Origin: JAIYCX01 sp964353175
GTDB lineage: Bacteria > Bdellovibrionota_C > UBA2361 > SZUA-149 > DAOLCO01
Length of the DNA: 64,000 bases
NCBI GenBank assembly: GCA_964353175.1
Contig: CAYGUX010000002.1
Coordinates: forward strand, 124,001 to 188,000
Direction: 5' to 3'
The notes under the pieces are model-generated. The model ran no database searches. It had not been told where the DNA came from and worked only from the letters and a program-made list of their open reading frames with translations. This document shows, piece by piece, positions 17,790-26,525 of the stretch. Each line of letters starts with the position of its first letter. The first letter of the stretch is position 1. Both the position numbers and the translations under genes were made by a program.

Positions 17790-19328
17790 TTAGGCGAGGT
17801 ATCGGCCAACAGAATCAGCTATTTTTTGCCCATCTAGTCCAGCGGATACTATCCCTCCAGCGTAGCCTGCCCCTTCTCCAGCAGGGAAAAGACCTTTTAT
17901 TAGCACGTGCATTCCTTCACTATCTCTTGGTATCCTTACTGGACTAGAAGTACGAGATTCTACACCAATCATTATTCCCTCTTCGGACGCAATGCTAGGA
18001 CGTGATTGGGAAAAGAATATAAGTCCATTCTTTAGCCTAGTGCTGAGCTCTTCAGGTAGTACCTCTGATAAATCGCTTTCCGTTAATCCAGGTTTATAGG
18101 AGCATTTAGGTAAGCTTGTGGAGCGTTTGTCATCTATGAAATCTACTATTCTTTGAGCAGGAGCCTTATAAGCACCTCCTCCAGCATCGAAGGCTGCTTT
18201 TTCTATCGCCAATTGGTATTTTAGTCCGCGTAGAGGGTCATCTAAATTTCCTAATTCGTTAATTGGAATTTCGACCACGAGACCTGAGTTAGCAAAGTAT
18301 GAATTTCTTGTAGAAGGACTCCAGCCATTAACTACAAGTGTATCGGGCTCTGTCATCGCAGGACATACAATTCCACCTGGGCACATGCAGAAGGAGTAAA
18401 CTCCTCTTGAAGATTGCTGACATACGAGAGAGTAGGATGCATTGGGTAAGTTCGGCAAGTCTTTATATTGCCTGTACTGTATCTGATTCACTGTTTCTTG
18501 CGGGTGTTCAATCCTTACGCCTAGTGCGAATGACTTAGCTTCAAGTGTAATATCTAGTGAGTGAAGCATCTCATAGATGTCCCTAGCGGAATGGCCAGTT
18601 GCTAGTATTATGGCCTTACTTTCAAATAGACCCTTAGAGGTCTCAGCACCTACGAATTGTGAGCCTTTAATCTTTATGCCGCTTAGTTTGGTGGAGAAGT
18701 GAAATTCTGCTCCAGCAGCTTCCAGTTCTTCCCTCATAGATGTGATTATTTTAGGAAGATGATTGGTTCCAATATGTGGGTGTGCGTCGATTAGTATGTC
18801 TTTAGATGCGCCATGATGTACGAAGATAGATAAGAGGTCAGTTAGTGAACCTCTTTTATGGGATCTAGTATAAAGTTTGCCATCAGAGAAAGTTCCAGCT
18901 CCTCCCTCGCCGTAGCAGTAGTTACTGTCTGTATCAAGGATGGCATTCTTCATTAAGGCTGCTAGGTCAAAGCGCCTTTCTCTGACTTTCTTACCTCTTT
19001 CAATGATAATGGGCCGTAGTCCAATTCTGGCCAAGCGATGACTAGCAAAAAGTCCAGCAGGGCCACCTCCTATTACTAGTACACTAGGAGCCTTACTTAC
19101 ATCTGTTAGTTCTTGGTAAATGGGGGCAGAATGGGTGGACTTCTCCTCTTTAAGGATGGCTTCCACTCTAACTCTATAGATGGGACGCTTTCTAGAGTCT
19201 AGTGATCGTTTAAGTATGAGGAGCTTTACAATGCTTTCTTTTCTTATTCCAGTTTTTGCAAAGAACTTTTCATATAAAACATCTTCAGAATTTAATTCTT
19301 CAGGTCTAATATCTAGGTCAATTTGCAT
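17790..19328 (-). CDS. FAD-dependent dehydrogenase of the COG2509 type
   Basis: A 512-residue oxidoreductase. The dinucleotide-binding motif VLVIGGGPAGLFASHRLA lies near residue 95-112, after a 90-residue N-terminal domain typical of this family. A second conserved block is ERGKKVRER. The C-terminal part has FPAGEGAGYAGGIVSAGLDG, the FAD-binding GD-type motif of the family. Reaction unknown; members are usually annotated as uncharacterised FAD-dependent dehydrogenases. It follows the 19340 gene by 11 bp, so they may share a transcript. Confidence 0.88.
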   Translation of the reverse strand: MQIDLDIRPEELNSEDVLYEKFFAKTGIRKESIVKLLILKRSLDSRKRPIYRVRVEAILKEEKSTHSAPIYQELTDVSKAPSVLVIGGGPAGLFASHRLARIGLRPIIIERGKKVRERRFDLAALMKNAILDTDSNYCYGEGGAGTFSDGKLYTRSHKRGSLTDLLSIFVHHGASKDILIDAHPHIGTNHLPKIITSMREELEAAGAEFHFSTKLSGIKIKGSQFVGAETSKGLFESKAIILATGHSARDIYEMLHSLDITLEAKSFALGVRIEHPQETVNQIQYRQYKDLPNLPNASYSLVCQQSSRGVYSFCMCPGGIVCPAMTEPDTLVVNGWSPSTRNSYFANSGLVVEIPINELGNLDDPLRGLKYQLAIEKAAFDAGGGAYKAPAQRIVDFIDDKRSTSLPKCSYKPGLTESDLSEVLPEELSTRLKNGLIFFSQSRPSIASEEGIMIGVESRTSSPVRIPRDSEGMHVLIKGLFPAGEGAGYAGGIVSAGLDGQKIADSVGRYLA

Positions 19329-19339
19329 AATCGGTCTTA

Positions 19340-19942
19340 TTATTCAAAGGCACTTAGTTCTTCTTCTAATTCCTGATCGGAGAGCTCTTCAAGCGCATTC
19401 TCTGGATTTGCATTGAGATCGGCAGCCTGATCTTGAGCCGCTGTGTTTTCTTTGGGCTTCTCTTCATCAGTACTTACATTTCCCTGAAGGTCTTTTAATT
19501 GCTCAGAGAGTTTTTTAAAGTAAGTATTCCTTTCAATAAGGGCTTCTGTAGAAGGCGCTTGTCCCTTTAGATTGCTCAGTGAATTTTTAATATCAGAATT
19601 CCCCTGATTTTGATTGCCTCGATTCATTAATATTGCGTATGGGTTTGCAGACTGTGGGGTGGGGGGAGTACTCGTATCTGTATTAGGCAAGGGTCTTTTG
19701 GAATCTTGTACAGATAATGGTACTGCTAGGTTTTTTTGTCGAAAGTTTGCAATTGGAGTTTCTTGAGAATTGTTCTCATTCTGGAGAGGTAATGGGGCAA
19801 TATCCTGGACTAATAATGCATCAATTTTTAGAGATGAATTTCCTTGTTTTTTATTCGTAGTGCCAGTTAGGGAAAAAACAATAAACACTCCAAAAAACAA
19901 TAGAATATTCACAAGGTTTTTTTTAATAAAAACTATGTTCAA
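19340..19942 (-). CDS. Hypothetical membrane-anchored disordered protein
   Basis: A 200-residue protein with one N-terminal membrane helix (about 8-28) and then a long Asn, Gln, Pro, Ser-rich disordered tail ending in an acidic stretch. No family recognised. Its TTG start overlaps the aat stop codon (ATTGA), so it is likely translated by coupling to aat. A spacer or envelope-anchored partner is possible. Confidence 0.55.
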   Translation of the reverse strand: MNIVFIKKNLVNILLFFGVFIVFSLTGTTNKKQGNSSLKIDALLVQDIAPLPLQNENNSQETPIANFRQKNLAVPLSVQDSKRPLPNTDTSTPPTPQSANPYAILMNRGNQNQGNSDIKNSLSNLKGQAPSTEALIERNTYFKKLSEQLKDLQGNVSTDEEKPKENTAAQDQAADLNANPENALEELSDQELEEELSAFE

Positions 19943-20661
19943 TCGATCGGCCCTTTTTTAACTTCTTTATAAGAATTAATTTTAACGTCGCCCTTAGGAA
20001 ATTGATACTGCATAATTTCGCAATCTTCTATAAGATTTAAAAATTCATCTCTGACAATCTCCTTAACTCCCCAAGATGATAAATGAGGGCTGAGGATTTG
20101 GCAATCTAAGTATTTTAATCCCATCTTATCTAATACGCCTACTAGAGCATGAAATGCAGCTTTAGATGCATTATTTTTTGTCCTAAACATGGACTCCGCT
20201 GAAAATATATTTTTGACGAGAACTCCATATATTCCCCCAACCAACTCGCCCTCAAAGCTTACTTCTATAGAATGAGCGATCTTTAGCTCATTAAGTTTAA
20301 TATAAGCTTGAATCATCTCCTCTGTTATCCATGATGAATAGGAGTTGCCTAAGTATTCTTTTCTTTTGGTATTTTTACATGCATGAATTACGCCAGAGAA
20401 GTTTAGATCGCTGGTGAAGGTGAAGTCAGATTTCCGTAATTCTCTGAGTAGCCTTTTATTCGGATTATATTGAGAAATATCAAGGATCGCCCTATTCGGA
20501 GGTGAGAACCAAGGTATCTGCTTAAGGTCGCTGTGCGGCCAAGGAAAGATGCCCTTGGAATATGCGTCTATAATTGTCTCAGGGTGCCAATTAGCGCCAA
20601 CCCCAATTAGACCTGAATCTTCGTCACCTAGAGTGGCTGGTGGAAAAGAGAAGGGCTCCAT
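19939..20661 (-). CDS. aat: Leucyl/phenylalanyl-tRNA-protein transferase
   Basis: A 241-residue Aat. It adds Leu or Phe from charged tRNA to N-terminal Arg or Lys of proteins, marking them for ClpS/ClpAP degradation. Family landmarks: the N-terminal FPPATLGDEDSGLIGVGANW block, YSKGIFPWP, WFSPPNRAIL and, near the C-terminus, LDCQILSPHLSSWG. I chose the ATG at 20661 because a longer frame to 20736 would run into the tRNA-Pro gene. The upstream sequence has no strong ribosome binding site. Confidence 0.95.
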   Translation of the reverse strand: MEPFSFPPATLGDEDSGLIGVGANWHPETIIDAYSKGIFPWPHSDLKQIPWFSPPNRAILDISQYNPNKRLLRELRKSDFTFTSDLNFSGVIHACKNTKRKEYLGNSYSSWITEEMIQAYIKLNELKIAHSIEVSFEGELVGGIYGVLVKNIFSAESMFRTKNNASKAAFHALVGVLDKMGLKYLDCQILSPHLSSWGVKEIVRDEFLNLIEDCEIMQYQFPKGDVKINSYKEVKKGPID

Positions 20662-20724
20662 ATTACCAAATTGATGAATAGTGGGCTTATTGTATCGAAG
20701 TATATCGATAGGTAGTAAAAAAAA

Positions 20725-20798
20725 TCGGGGTGACACGATTCGAACGTGCGACCCCCTGCTCCCAAGGCAGGTGCGCTACCAGGCTGCGCTACACCCCG
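20725..20798 (-). tRNA. tRNA-Pro(UGG)
   Basis: On the minus strand: acceptor CGGGGTG/CACCCCG with discriminator A, D-arm with GCGC stem, anticodon arm CCTGC-CTTGGGA-GCAGG (anticodon TGG), and T-arm GCACG-TTCGAAT-CGTGT. All arms pair. The CCA end is not encoded. A T-run follows the discriminator, which may end the transcript. Confidence 0.97.
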
Positions 20799-20900
20799 AT
20801 GTAAATACTGGTAAAAAAGATACCAAATATTAAGTAGGTGGGCTTCTATAATATAGGGCATTAATTTGCAAGGGGATACCTTGAAATTGCAGTAAATTAC

Positions 20901-21530
20901 TCAGAATTTACGTCTATTGTCTTCGCTGGGATTCTTTAAATTCAAATTTGCAAATAAGGCCCTAGCTGCAATAGATCTGAAGCCTTGATTGAAGAGGGTT
21001 TCTTGATCTATTTCTGCCAGGGTACAGCCAAGTTTATGAATGAGTATGATAGGATCATAACCAAAACCACCATTGCCTTGCGGTTTTTCCAGTACTTCTC
21101 CCTCTAATATGCCTTCACCACATATAGTAATTTGGGACGAAGGGTCATGAAAAGCAAGTACTGACCTAAATCTACAGCTCCTATCCGAGTTCTTTTTCCC
21201 TTTAAGCTCATGAATAAGCTTTGCGATCCGAGCCTCATCTGTGTCAGCGTATCGTTTAGAGTGTAGTCCTGGCCCTCCATTCAGGGCATCTACTTCTAGC
21301 CCCGAGTCGTCACCTAGAGAGGGTAAGTTGCACCAAGAGGAGCATTCTTTTGCCTTAAGAAGGGCATTTTCTTTATAGGAGGTGCCAATTTCATCTGTTT
21401 CTCTAAATTCTGAGAGTCTATATTCGATTTTAATCTCACTCGGCATGGATAATTTTATTCCATATTTAATGCTAGTGGCATTTAATTCTAAAAACTTGTT
21501 ATGATTAAAAGTAGAAAGTACTATTCTCAT
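20901..21530 (-). CDS. rdgB: XTP/dITP diphosphatase (RdgB/HAM1 family)
   Basis: A 209-residue protein, normal for the family. It hydrolyses dITP, XTP and other non-canonical purine triphosphates to the monophosphate and pyrophosphate. Motifs: STFNHNKFLELN (6-17, phosphate binding), SLGDDSGLEVDALNG (67-81), and GGFGYDPI (around 155-162). Starts with ATG at 21530. Lies upstream of the tRNA-Pro gene on the same strand. Confidence 0.95.
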   Translation of the reverse strand: MRIVLSTFNHNKFLELNATSIKYGIKLSMPSEIKIEYRLSEFRETDEIGTSYKENALLKAKECSSWCNLPSLGDDSGLEVDALNGGPGLHSKRYADTDEARIAKLIHELKGKKNSDRSCRFRSVLAFHDPSSQITICGEGILEGEVLEKPQGNGGFGYDPIILIHKLGCTLAEIDQETLFNQGFRSIAARALFANLNLKNPSEDNRRKF

Positions 21531-21583
21531 TTTGTATAAAAGGTTAGAAGTTGTTTAACGAAAGCTATCATTCATGGATTGTA

Positions 21584-22168
21584 ATGAAAATGTGTTATCT
21601 TTTCTCCCTCATATTCTTATTAACATCAATAGATGTTTCTAGTGCTCAAGATGCCTATAAATGGACTGATAAGTCTGGCAGGGTAATTTATGGTAATAAA
21701 GCTCCAAAGGCGGCGTCTTCTGTTAAGGGCATTAAGACTAGAGAGCTATCCACATATAGCTCTACAAAGGTATTAAAGCAGATGGGAAGTAGTCTTCCTA
21801 AGAAAACAATGCCAGAAGGTACATATACTTCTAAGGGGTCGAAGGCTACTAGTGAAAATAGATCAAACCAACTGGGAGTGGGGGAGCTAGTGCTTGAGAC
21901 GGAAGAAGTTCAAGTTGTAAAAGCAGAGGACGGTAGCTTTTCATCTGTAAAAGTTCAAGTTATAAATTCTAATGAGAAGGATGCTTTAGATGTGAGTGTT
22001 GCCTTCAAGTTTAGTGATGGCCAACTTATCCCGGCGGAGGGAGCTTTTGAGATTCCAGCGAAAGAAAAGGCCGAATATAAGATACCTGATGAATTATTGC
22101 CGGTAGAATTAAATGCTAATAGTCCTGACGAATTGCCAAAGGCCATTACTCATGGACTTGGACTATAA
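21584..22168 (+). CDS. Secreted protein with an N-terminal DUF4124 domain
   Basis: The ATG at 21584 gives a signal peptide (MKMCYLFSLIFLLTSIDVSSA) directly before QDAYKWTDKSGRVIYGNKAP, the DUF4124 motif (YxWxDxxGxxxYxxxxP). The TTG at 21551 listed by longer frames has no support. The rest is Ser/Lys/Glu-rich and may be disordered, with a beta-like block near the end. DUF4124 proteins are small secreted proteins of unknown role, mostly in Gram-negative bacteria. Confidence 0.8.
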   Translation: MKMCYLFSLIFLLTSIDVSSAQDAYKWTDKSGRVIYGNKAPKAASSVKGIKTRELSTYSSTKVLKQMGSSLPKKTMPEGTYTSKGSKATSENRSNQLGVGELVLETEEVQVVKAEDGSFSSVKVQVINSNEKDALDVSVAFKFSDGQLIPAEGAFEIPAKEKAEYKIPDELLPVELNANSPDELPKAITHGLGL

Positions 22169-22175
22169 GAATAGT

Positions 22176-23936
22176 TTAGTGGGTTGAATCTGGGGGGACG
22201 CCTAGATATTCATGGTAAGCCGTAGGAGTGTAGCTAAATAGAATCAAGTTTTTCTTATGGGGATCTTTTTCTCTGCCACCGATTAAAACTGTTTTGCAGT
22301 TAGATTGAAATTCTTCTGATTGCGCTTCTAGCCATTCTATTCTTGAAAGATATTCCCCTGCCTTAGTAGGTGCTTTTAGGGAATGTATGTTTATCCTCTT
22401 CCCATAGTAGTAGAATAGGGTATCAAATGATTCGTCGCTTCTTTTTTTTATGAAGATAATCTTTTCTTGGCCTAAATCTTTTTCTTTCAATAGTTTCGCA
22501 AATTGCAAATAAGAATGTGAATATCCCTTAGCGAAGAAAAATTGAATTGGCAGTGTTAAAAATACAATTAGAAACCAAGAGGTGAAGTAAATGCTTAATC
22601 GAGTATTATGGTTCTTTGAAAAGGTTTTGATCCAGTTAGATAGCAATAATAGAATTAGGAGTAGAATAATTAATCCAATTGAGGTTGTGATTGGTAGATC
22701 ATTCAGTCCAATTAGGAAGGGACTTTTGTAGGGGGCGAAGTATGGTAAAAAGATTTTAAAAATATGTAGTACAATACTAGCTCCTATAAGTAACCTTGCA
22801 ACTTTGTCCCAGTATTTTAGACTAATATGCTGATATTCGTTTGACAATTGATGGGCCAAGATACCTGCGATAATTGCTAAATGTGGAACGATAGGAAGGA
22901 GGTATGCTCTTCTTTTACCTGATGAGAGGGAAAGAAAGATTAGTAAGGAAAATGCTTGAATAAGTAGAGTTTTAATCCACATTGTTCTATTTGATAATTG
23001 CGACGTGTGCCCTTTGCTTTTAGAATAGCTTATAATTCCAACTACAAGAATGAAGATCAGGCTTATAGGGGTCTGGGTGAACAGGTGAGGAATATAGAAC
23101 CATAGTGGTTTAGCAGGGATACCTTTTGTCCCTATGAACCTACTAACATTTTCAAATATCAATTGCCTTGATACAAAACCTGAATTTCCACTGGAGTATG
23201 CGGAGTAGTACCAAGGACTAGGAATTAGAAGAATTGGAATTAACCCAATATTTAAGTACCAATCTTTGAGGAACTTAAAGGAGAGTGTTTTATATCCATA
23301 TTTATATATAAGGAGTGGAGCGCTTGCTACAACAAAAAGTACTGGTCCCAGTGGTCCTTTAGCTAGTACCGATAGTCCTAGAAGTGTACCAACAATGAGT
23401 AGGTCTATCTTGCTAGGTTTGAGTTTTGTCGTCTCAGAAAAAATATGCAAAAAGTAGAATAGCGCACAGTGTAAAATGGAACAAAATAACATATCCACTC
23501 TTCCGTCCATGCTCATTTGAAGAAAACAATAACTAGAGAAGAAAAAACAGAGAGTAAGTTGGGCCGTAGCTGTTCCTAGATGTCTTTTGGTAAATAAGAA
23601 GGAAACAAAAGCCATAATAAAGCCCCCCAACAACGAGGGTAGTCTTAGAGAGAAATCACTGAGTGCTCCTCCGAGGAGTTTCGATAAAATTGCTCCTACC
23701 CAATGAAAGAGGGGTGGCTTAGAAGGAATTACCTCTCCATGGCGTAGAGGGAGTACCCAGGTATCATAGTTGAGAATTTCCTGTATTACCACGCCTTCAC
23801 GTGCTTCTGATACTTGAAAAGCTCGTTGGGAGAGTATTATAAACACACTGACTACAATCCAAACGAGGAATAGCAGAATTACGCTCCAATGATACTGGCT
23901 AGAATTGTTGGATTTATGTTGACTTGATGAATGCAT
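22176..23936 (-). CDS. Glycosyltransferase of the ArnT/PMT type (GT-C fold)
   Basis: A 586-residue membrane protein with about 12 helices. The first outer loop carries the acidic and motif residues of GT39/ArnT-like enzymes (EAREGVVIQEILNYDTWVLPLRHGEVIPSKPPLFHW; the Glu after a hydrophobic helix and the KPPLFHW motif). Such enzymes move sugars from polyprenyl phosphate to lipid A, proteins or polymers on the outer face of the membrane. The C-terminal 100 residues look soluble. The substrate cannot be told. Its end is 7 bp past the converging DUF4124 gene. Confidence 0.85.
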   Translation of the reverse strand: MHSSSQHKSNNSSQYHWSVILLFLVWIVVSVFIILSQRAFQVSEAREGVVIQEILNYDTWVLPLRHGEVIPSKPPLFHWVGAILSKLLGGALSDFSLRLPSLLGGFIMAFVSFLFTKRHLGTATAQLTLCFFFSSYCFLQMSMDGRVDMLFCSILHCALFYFLHIFSETTKLKPSKIDLLIVGTLLGLSVLAKGPLGPVLFVVASAPLLIYKYGYKTLSFKFLKDWYLNIGLIPILLIPSPWYYSAYSSGNSGFVSRQLIFENVSRFIGTKGIPAKPLWFYIPHLFTQTPISLIFILVVGIISYSKSKGHTSQLSNRTMWIKTLLIQAFSLLIFLSLSSGKRRAYLLPIVPHLAIIAGILAHQLSNEYQHISLKYWDKVARLLIGASIVLHIFKIFLPYFAPYKSPFLIGLNDLPITTSIGLIILLLILLLLSNWIKTFSKNHNTRLSIYFTSWFLIVFLTLPIQFFFAKGYSHSYLQFAKLLKEKDLGQEKIIFIKKRSDESFDTLFYYYGKRINIHSLKAPTKAGEYLSRIEWLEAQSEEFQSNCKTVLIGGREKDPHKKNLILFSYTPTAYHEYLGVPPDSTH

Positions 23937-24236
23937 CCAGATGGTAAAGAAGGCGAATTTAATCTTATGCTATCCAATCACTAAACACGATTGATAGAAT
24001 AAGTACGCTAATGAGTATAAATGATCCTACTTCAATAATTGTCACAATACCTCTGAACAATAACTAATTTTGTATTTTAAAATCTTAAGATGATTAGGAT
24101 TTAACTTTAATCATCTTACCTCGTAATGAGATAATACAGCCTTAAAGTGCTGTTAAATTTTGCCTGTGATAGCACAAAGTAAGTTGTACGGCTATCTTTG
24201 AACGAGTGAAAGTGTAAGTGACTATAGTTATAGGAT
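23937..24236. other. Intergenic region with one hairpin
   Basis: About 300 bp without a convincing gene. It holds an 11-bp perfect inverted repeat (24086-24096 with 24108-24118). Otherwise AT-rich; promoters for the minus-strand gene at 22176 probably lie here. Confidence 0.4.
24086..24118. repeat. 11-bp inverted repeat
   Basis: TAAGATGATTA (24086-24096) and TAATCATCTTA (24108-24118) form a perfect stem with an 11-nt loop. No T-run follows, so it looks more like an operator or leader hairpin than a terminator. Confidence 0.45.
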
Positions 24237-24291
24237 AAAAGGCTAGATATTAAAAAATAAATACCTAGCCTTTTTGATTTGAGAGGTATTT
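24237..24291 (-). terminator. Overlapping terminator hairpins after the Lys-rich sigma-like gene
   Basis: Two hairpins share bases. On the minus strand the first is AAATACCT (24291-24284)/AGGTATTT (24266-24259) followed by A-TTTTTT; the second is AAAAGGCTAG/CTAGCCTTTT (24237-24246 with 24265-24274). They cannot form together. The first lies just 3' of the stop at 24292 and looks like its intrinsic terminator. Confidence 0.6.
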
Positions 24292-25221
24292 TTAAGCCAC
24301 TCTTTTATTAGAGATAAGAGCAGGTTTAGTCCTTTTGGTAGTAGGAATTGTTTTTCTTCTTACTGGCCTTTCTGCTCTAAGGATATTTAGCTCATTATCA
24401 TCCACTACGTCATTCTCTATACGATCAAAGTGAGCCGTATCTAATAAATTGCTTTTCAATTTAATCATTGCTGATTTTTTCACCCTAGAGATATGGCATC
24501 TACTATAGCCCAATGAAGACGCTATCGCTACAAGTGCCTCATCATCGCTATATGATCTTTCTAGTACAGCTTTTTCAAGGCTATCTAAAGAGTCTAGCGC
24601 AGTTCGGCAAACGCCTATTTTTTCTCTTCTAAGTACAATTTCTTCTGGAGTCTCTTGATCCTTTTGAGAATATAGTTCCTGATCGACTAGATGAATATAT
24701 TGAGAATAGCTAGAGGCGGTGCTCTCACTTTCATTCTCGCTGTCTTTGTCTCCATCTACGGTTGTTTGGAAATTGTTGATTTGAGTCGCTCTTGCTACTG
24801 CTCTAACAAGGTGTCCTCTTAGATGATAGAAAAAGAAAGTCATGAAGCTAGCACCTTTTGAAGGGCAAAATCGTTGTGCTGCTTCGCATAGAGCCAAATC
24901 TACGATTGAATCTACATCATCCAAAGGCATATGAACTCGCCATCTTCTAAGGATACTTCTGGATAGCTTACGACCATTCTCTCTATGTTCAAGAACGATA
25001 GTCTCATAGATTTGAGTCGCTTTTTCTTTAGCGGAAATTCTTTTTTTAGGTTTAGTGGCTACTTTGGACTTTTTGGAAGTAGATTTAGATCTAGTTGGAG
25101 TGCTTTTTCTCGCAGATAGTCCAGTTTGACCTTTAGTGGCTTTTTTTGGAGCCTCTTTTTTAACGGTCGATTTCTTTTTAACTACTTTTTTTTCTACTAC
25201 TTTTAATTTACTTTTTGCCAT
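24292..25221 (-). CDS. Sigma70-like protein with lysine-rich N-terminal tail
   Basis: A 309-residue protein from the ATG at 25221, which has GGAGG and AAGG upstream; a TTG at 25242 is less likely. The first ~65 residues are Lys/Ser/Thr/Ala repeats like histone H1 tails (KKAT, KKST). A sigma region-2-like block follows (about 101-145: DDVDSIVDLALCEAAQRFCP, then FMTFFFYHLRGHLVRAVARA). A region-4-like helix-turn-helix is near 220-265 (LDSLEKAVLERSYSDDEALVAIASSLGYSRCHISRVKKSA). Region 3 is missing, as in small sigma factors. It may bind core RNA polymerase and DNA; function not known. Divergent from another sigma-like gene. Confidence 0.8.
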   Translation of the reverse strand: MAKSKLKVVEKKVVKKKSTVKKEAPKKATKGQTGLSARKSTPTRSKSTSKKSKVATKPKKRISAKEKATQIYETIVLEHRENGRKLSRSILRRWRVHMPLDDVDSIVDLALCEAAQRFCPSKGASFMTFFFYHLRGHLVRAVARATQINNFQTTVDGDKDSENESESTASSYSQYIHLVDQELYSQKDQETPEEIVLRREKIGVCRTALDSLDSLEKAVLERSYSDDEALVAIASSLGYSRCHISRVKKSAMIKLKSNLLDTAHFDRIENDVVDDNELNILRAERPVRRKTIPTTKRTKPALISNKRVA

Positions 25222-25625
25222 ACCCTTACTTACTGCCTCCAAAAAACAATACTTGTTTATGAAACCATTTTAGTTTGCGTTTAATTTCTTCATTCCCTAA
25301 AATGTATCTGTTTCCCCTCAGGAAGAGATCCGACCCTGCCTGCACACACTCATCCTTTTTCTTAGGTTTCTTGCTTCAGTATGATTATAAGTAGTTGAAA
25401 TCATATGAGGGGAGGGGTCTGAAAGTTGAATTTACTTGGTCATATAGTTATAAGTTAGTAGTAAGGCCGGTGAGGATAAATCTGATTAAGCAGAGTCAGA
25501 AAATTGTCGATAGACTTTAAGAAGTAGTTGAAAACTAGAATTATCATTCCAAGACAAAAATTATTGGATATAGTATTATGCCAGCATTACTACTTGGTAA
25601 CTGATTTTAATCCAGAGGTTATAGA
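25222..25625. other. Divergent control region between two sigma-like genes
   Basis: About 400 bp. A weak 8-bp inverted repeat (TCCCCTCA at 25313-25320 and TGAGGGGA at 25406-25413) is spaced by 85 bp. No gene is seen. Promoters for both sigma-like genes must lie here; none matches the consensus well. Confidence 0.4.
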
Positions 25626-26525
25626 TTGACTAAAATGACTAGTTCCAAAGAATCAAAAGGATCCAAAGATACTGTATCTCGAAAAATGTATGAAGGATTT
25701 ACCCCTGGCTCTAAAGAGCTTGTGGAGGAAATTGTAAAAGATCATATGGGATGGTCTATAAGTATAGCAAAGAATATTGCGAGAGCTTGGAATCTCGATT
25801 GGCAAATTGACGGCCTTGATGGTGGAGCCTATGAGGCTTTAGTCTTTTGCGCAGGTAGATTCGATCCAGCTATGGGGGTTCCTTTTAGAGGTTATGCTAG
25901 AAGAAGAATTCATGAGGCATCTACTGAAGAGGCTAAAAAGTCAAAGGCTTGGGCGCAAAGTACTGGCGCATGTGATTCTGAAATTGATGCAGAAGCAAGA
26001 GAACTTTCAGCTAAGATATTCGACTTATTTCCAGAATTGAGAGACGGGTTTCTCCCATCCGCTTCAAGTAGTAAGAAAGATGAGGATAGTGGAATGAGAG
26101 GCTCTATTAAACAGTTGATTACTGGAGCAAGCTTAATCTCAGCTTTTAATGATTCAACCACTGAAAATCAAGAACATCTAGTCGATCACAAAAGATTGGT
26201 AGAATTATTATCGACATTAGAACCAGTTCATCAGGAAATTCTTTGGGCTATATACTATCAAGGACTATCAATGCGAGCGGTAGCAGATCTATGGGGACTT
26301 GATGATTTAGCAGTAATGCGAGAACATAAAGAAATTATAGAGTTTCTATCCGAAAAGATAGGTGACCAAAAAAATCCTGCCATAAAGGCTTTGAAAGTTA
26401 GGAGGGGTCTTAGGGTTAAGTCAATTGATATGAAAAAGAAACAGTCTAAAGGTACTTTTTCTGAGATGTTAACTGGAGTACTCTCTTCAGCGATTATAAT
26501 TTTTACATTAATGGGGATATTCTAA
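25626..26525 (+). CDS. Sigma70-like protein with a C-terminal membrane anchor
   Basis: A 299-residue protein. The TTG at 25626 has GAGG 7 bp upstream; the ATG at 25635 is an alternative. Region-2-like: residues about 41-100 (GGAYEALVFCAGRFDPAMGVPFRGYARRRIHEA, matching the sigma helix with Phe-Asp-Pro and aromatic/Arg run). Region-4-like: 190-240 (LLSTLEPVHQEILWAIYYQGLSMRAVADLWGLDD). The last 19 residues (281-299, MLTGVLSSAIIIFTLMGIF) are a clean hydrophobic helix after a Lys-rich stretch, that is, a tail anchor. This is unusual for a sigma factor: it would have to be released or act at the membrane. Next gene overlaps by 1 bp. Confidence 0.78.
   Translation: MTKMTSSKESKGSKDTVSRKMYEGFTPGSKELVEEIVKDHMGWSISIAKNIARAWNLDWQIDGLDGGAYEALVFCAGRFDPAMGVPFRGYARRRIHEASTEEAKKSKAWAQSTGACDSEIDAEARELSAKIFDLFPELRDGFLPSASSSKKDEDSGMRGSIKQLITGASLISAFNDSTTENQEHLVDHKRLVELLSTLEPVHQEILWAIYYQGLSMRAVADLWGLDDLAVMREHKEIIEFLSEKIGDQKNPAIKALKVRRGLRVKSIDMKKKQSKGTFSEMLTGVLSSAIIIFTLMGIF

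Noticed and set aside
20661..20736. Longer start for aat
   Set aside because: Would overlap the tRNA-Pro gene; family alignment begins at the ATG at 20661.
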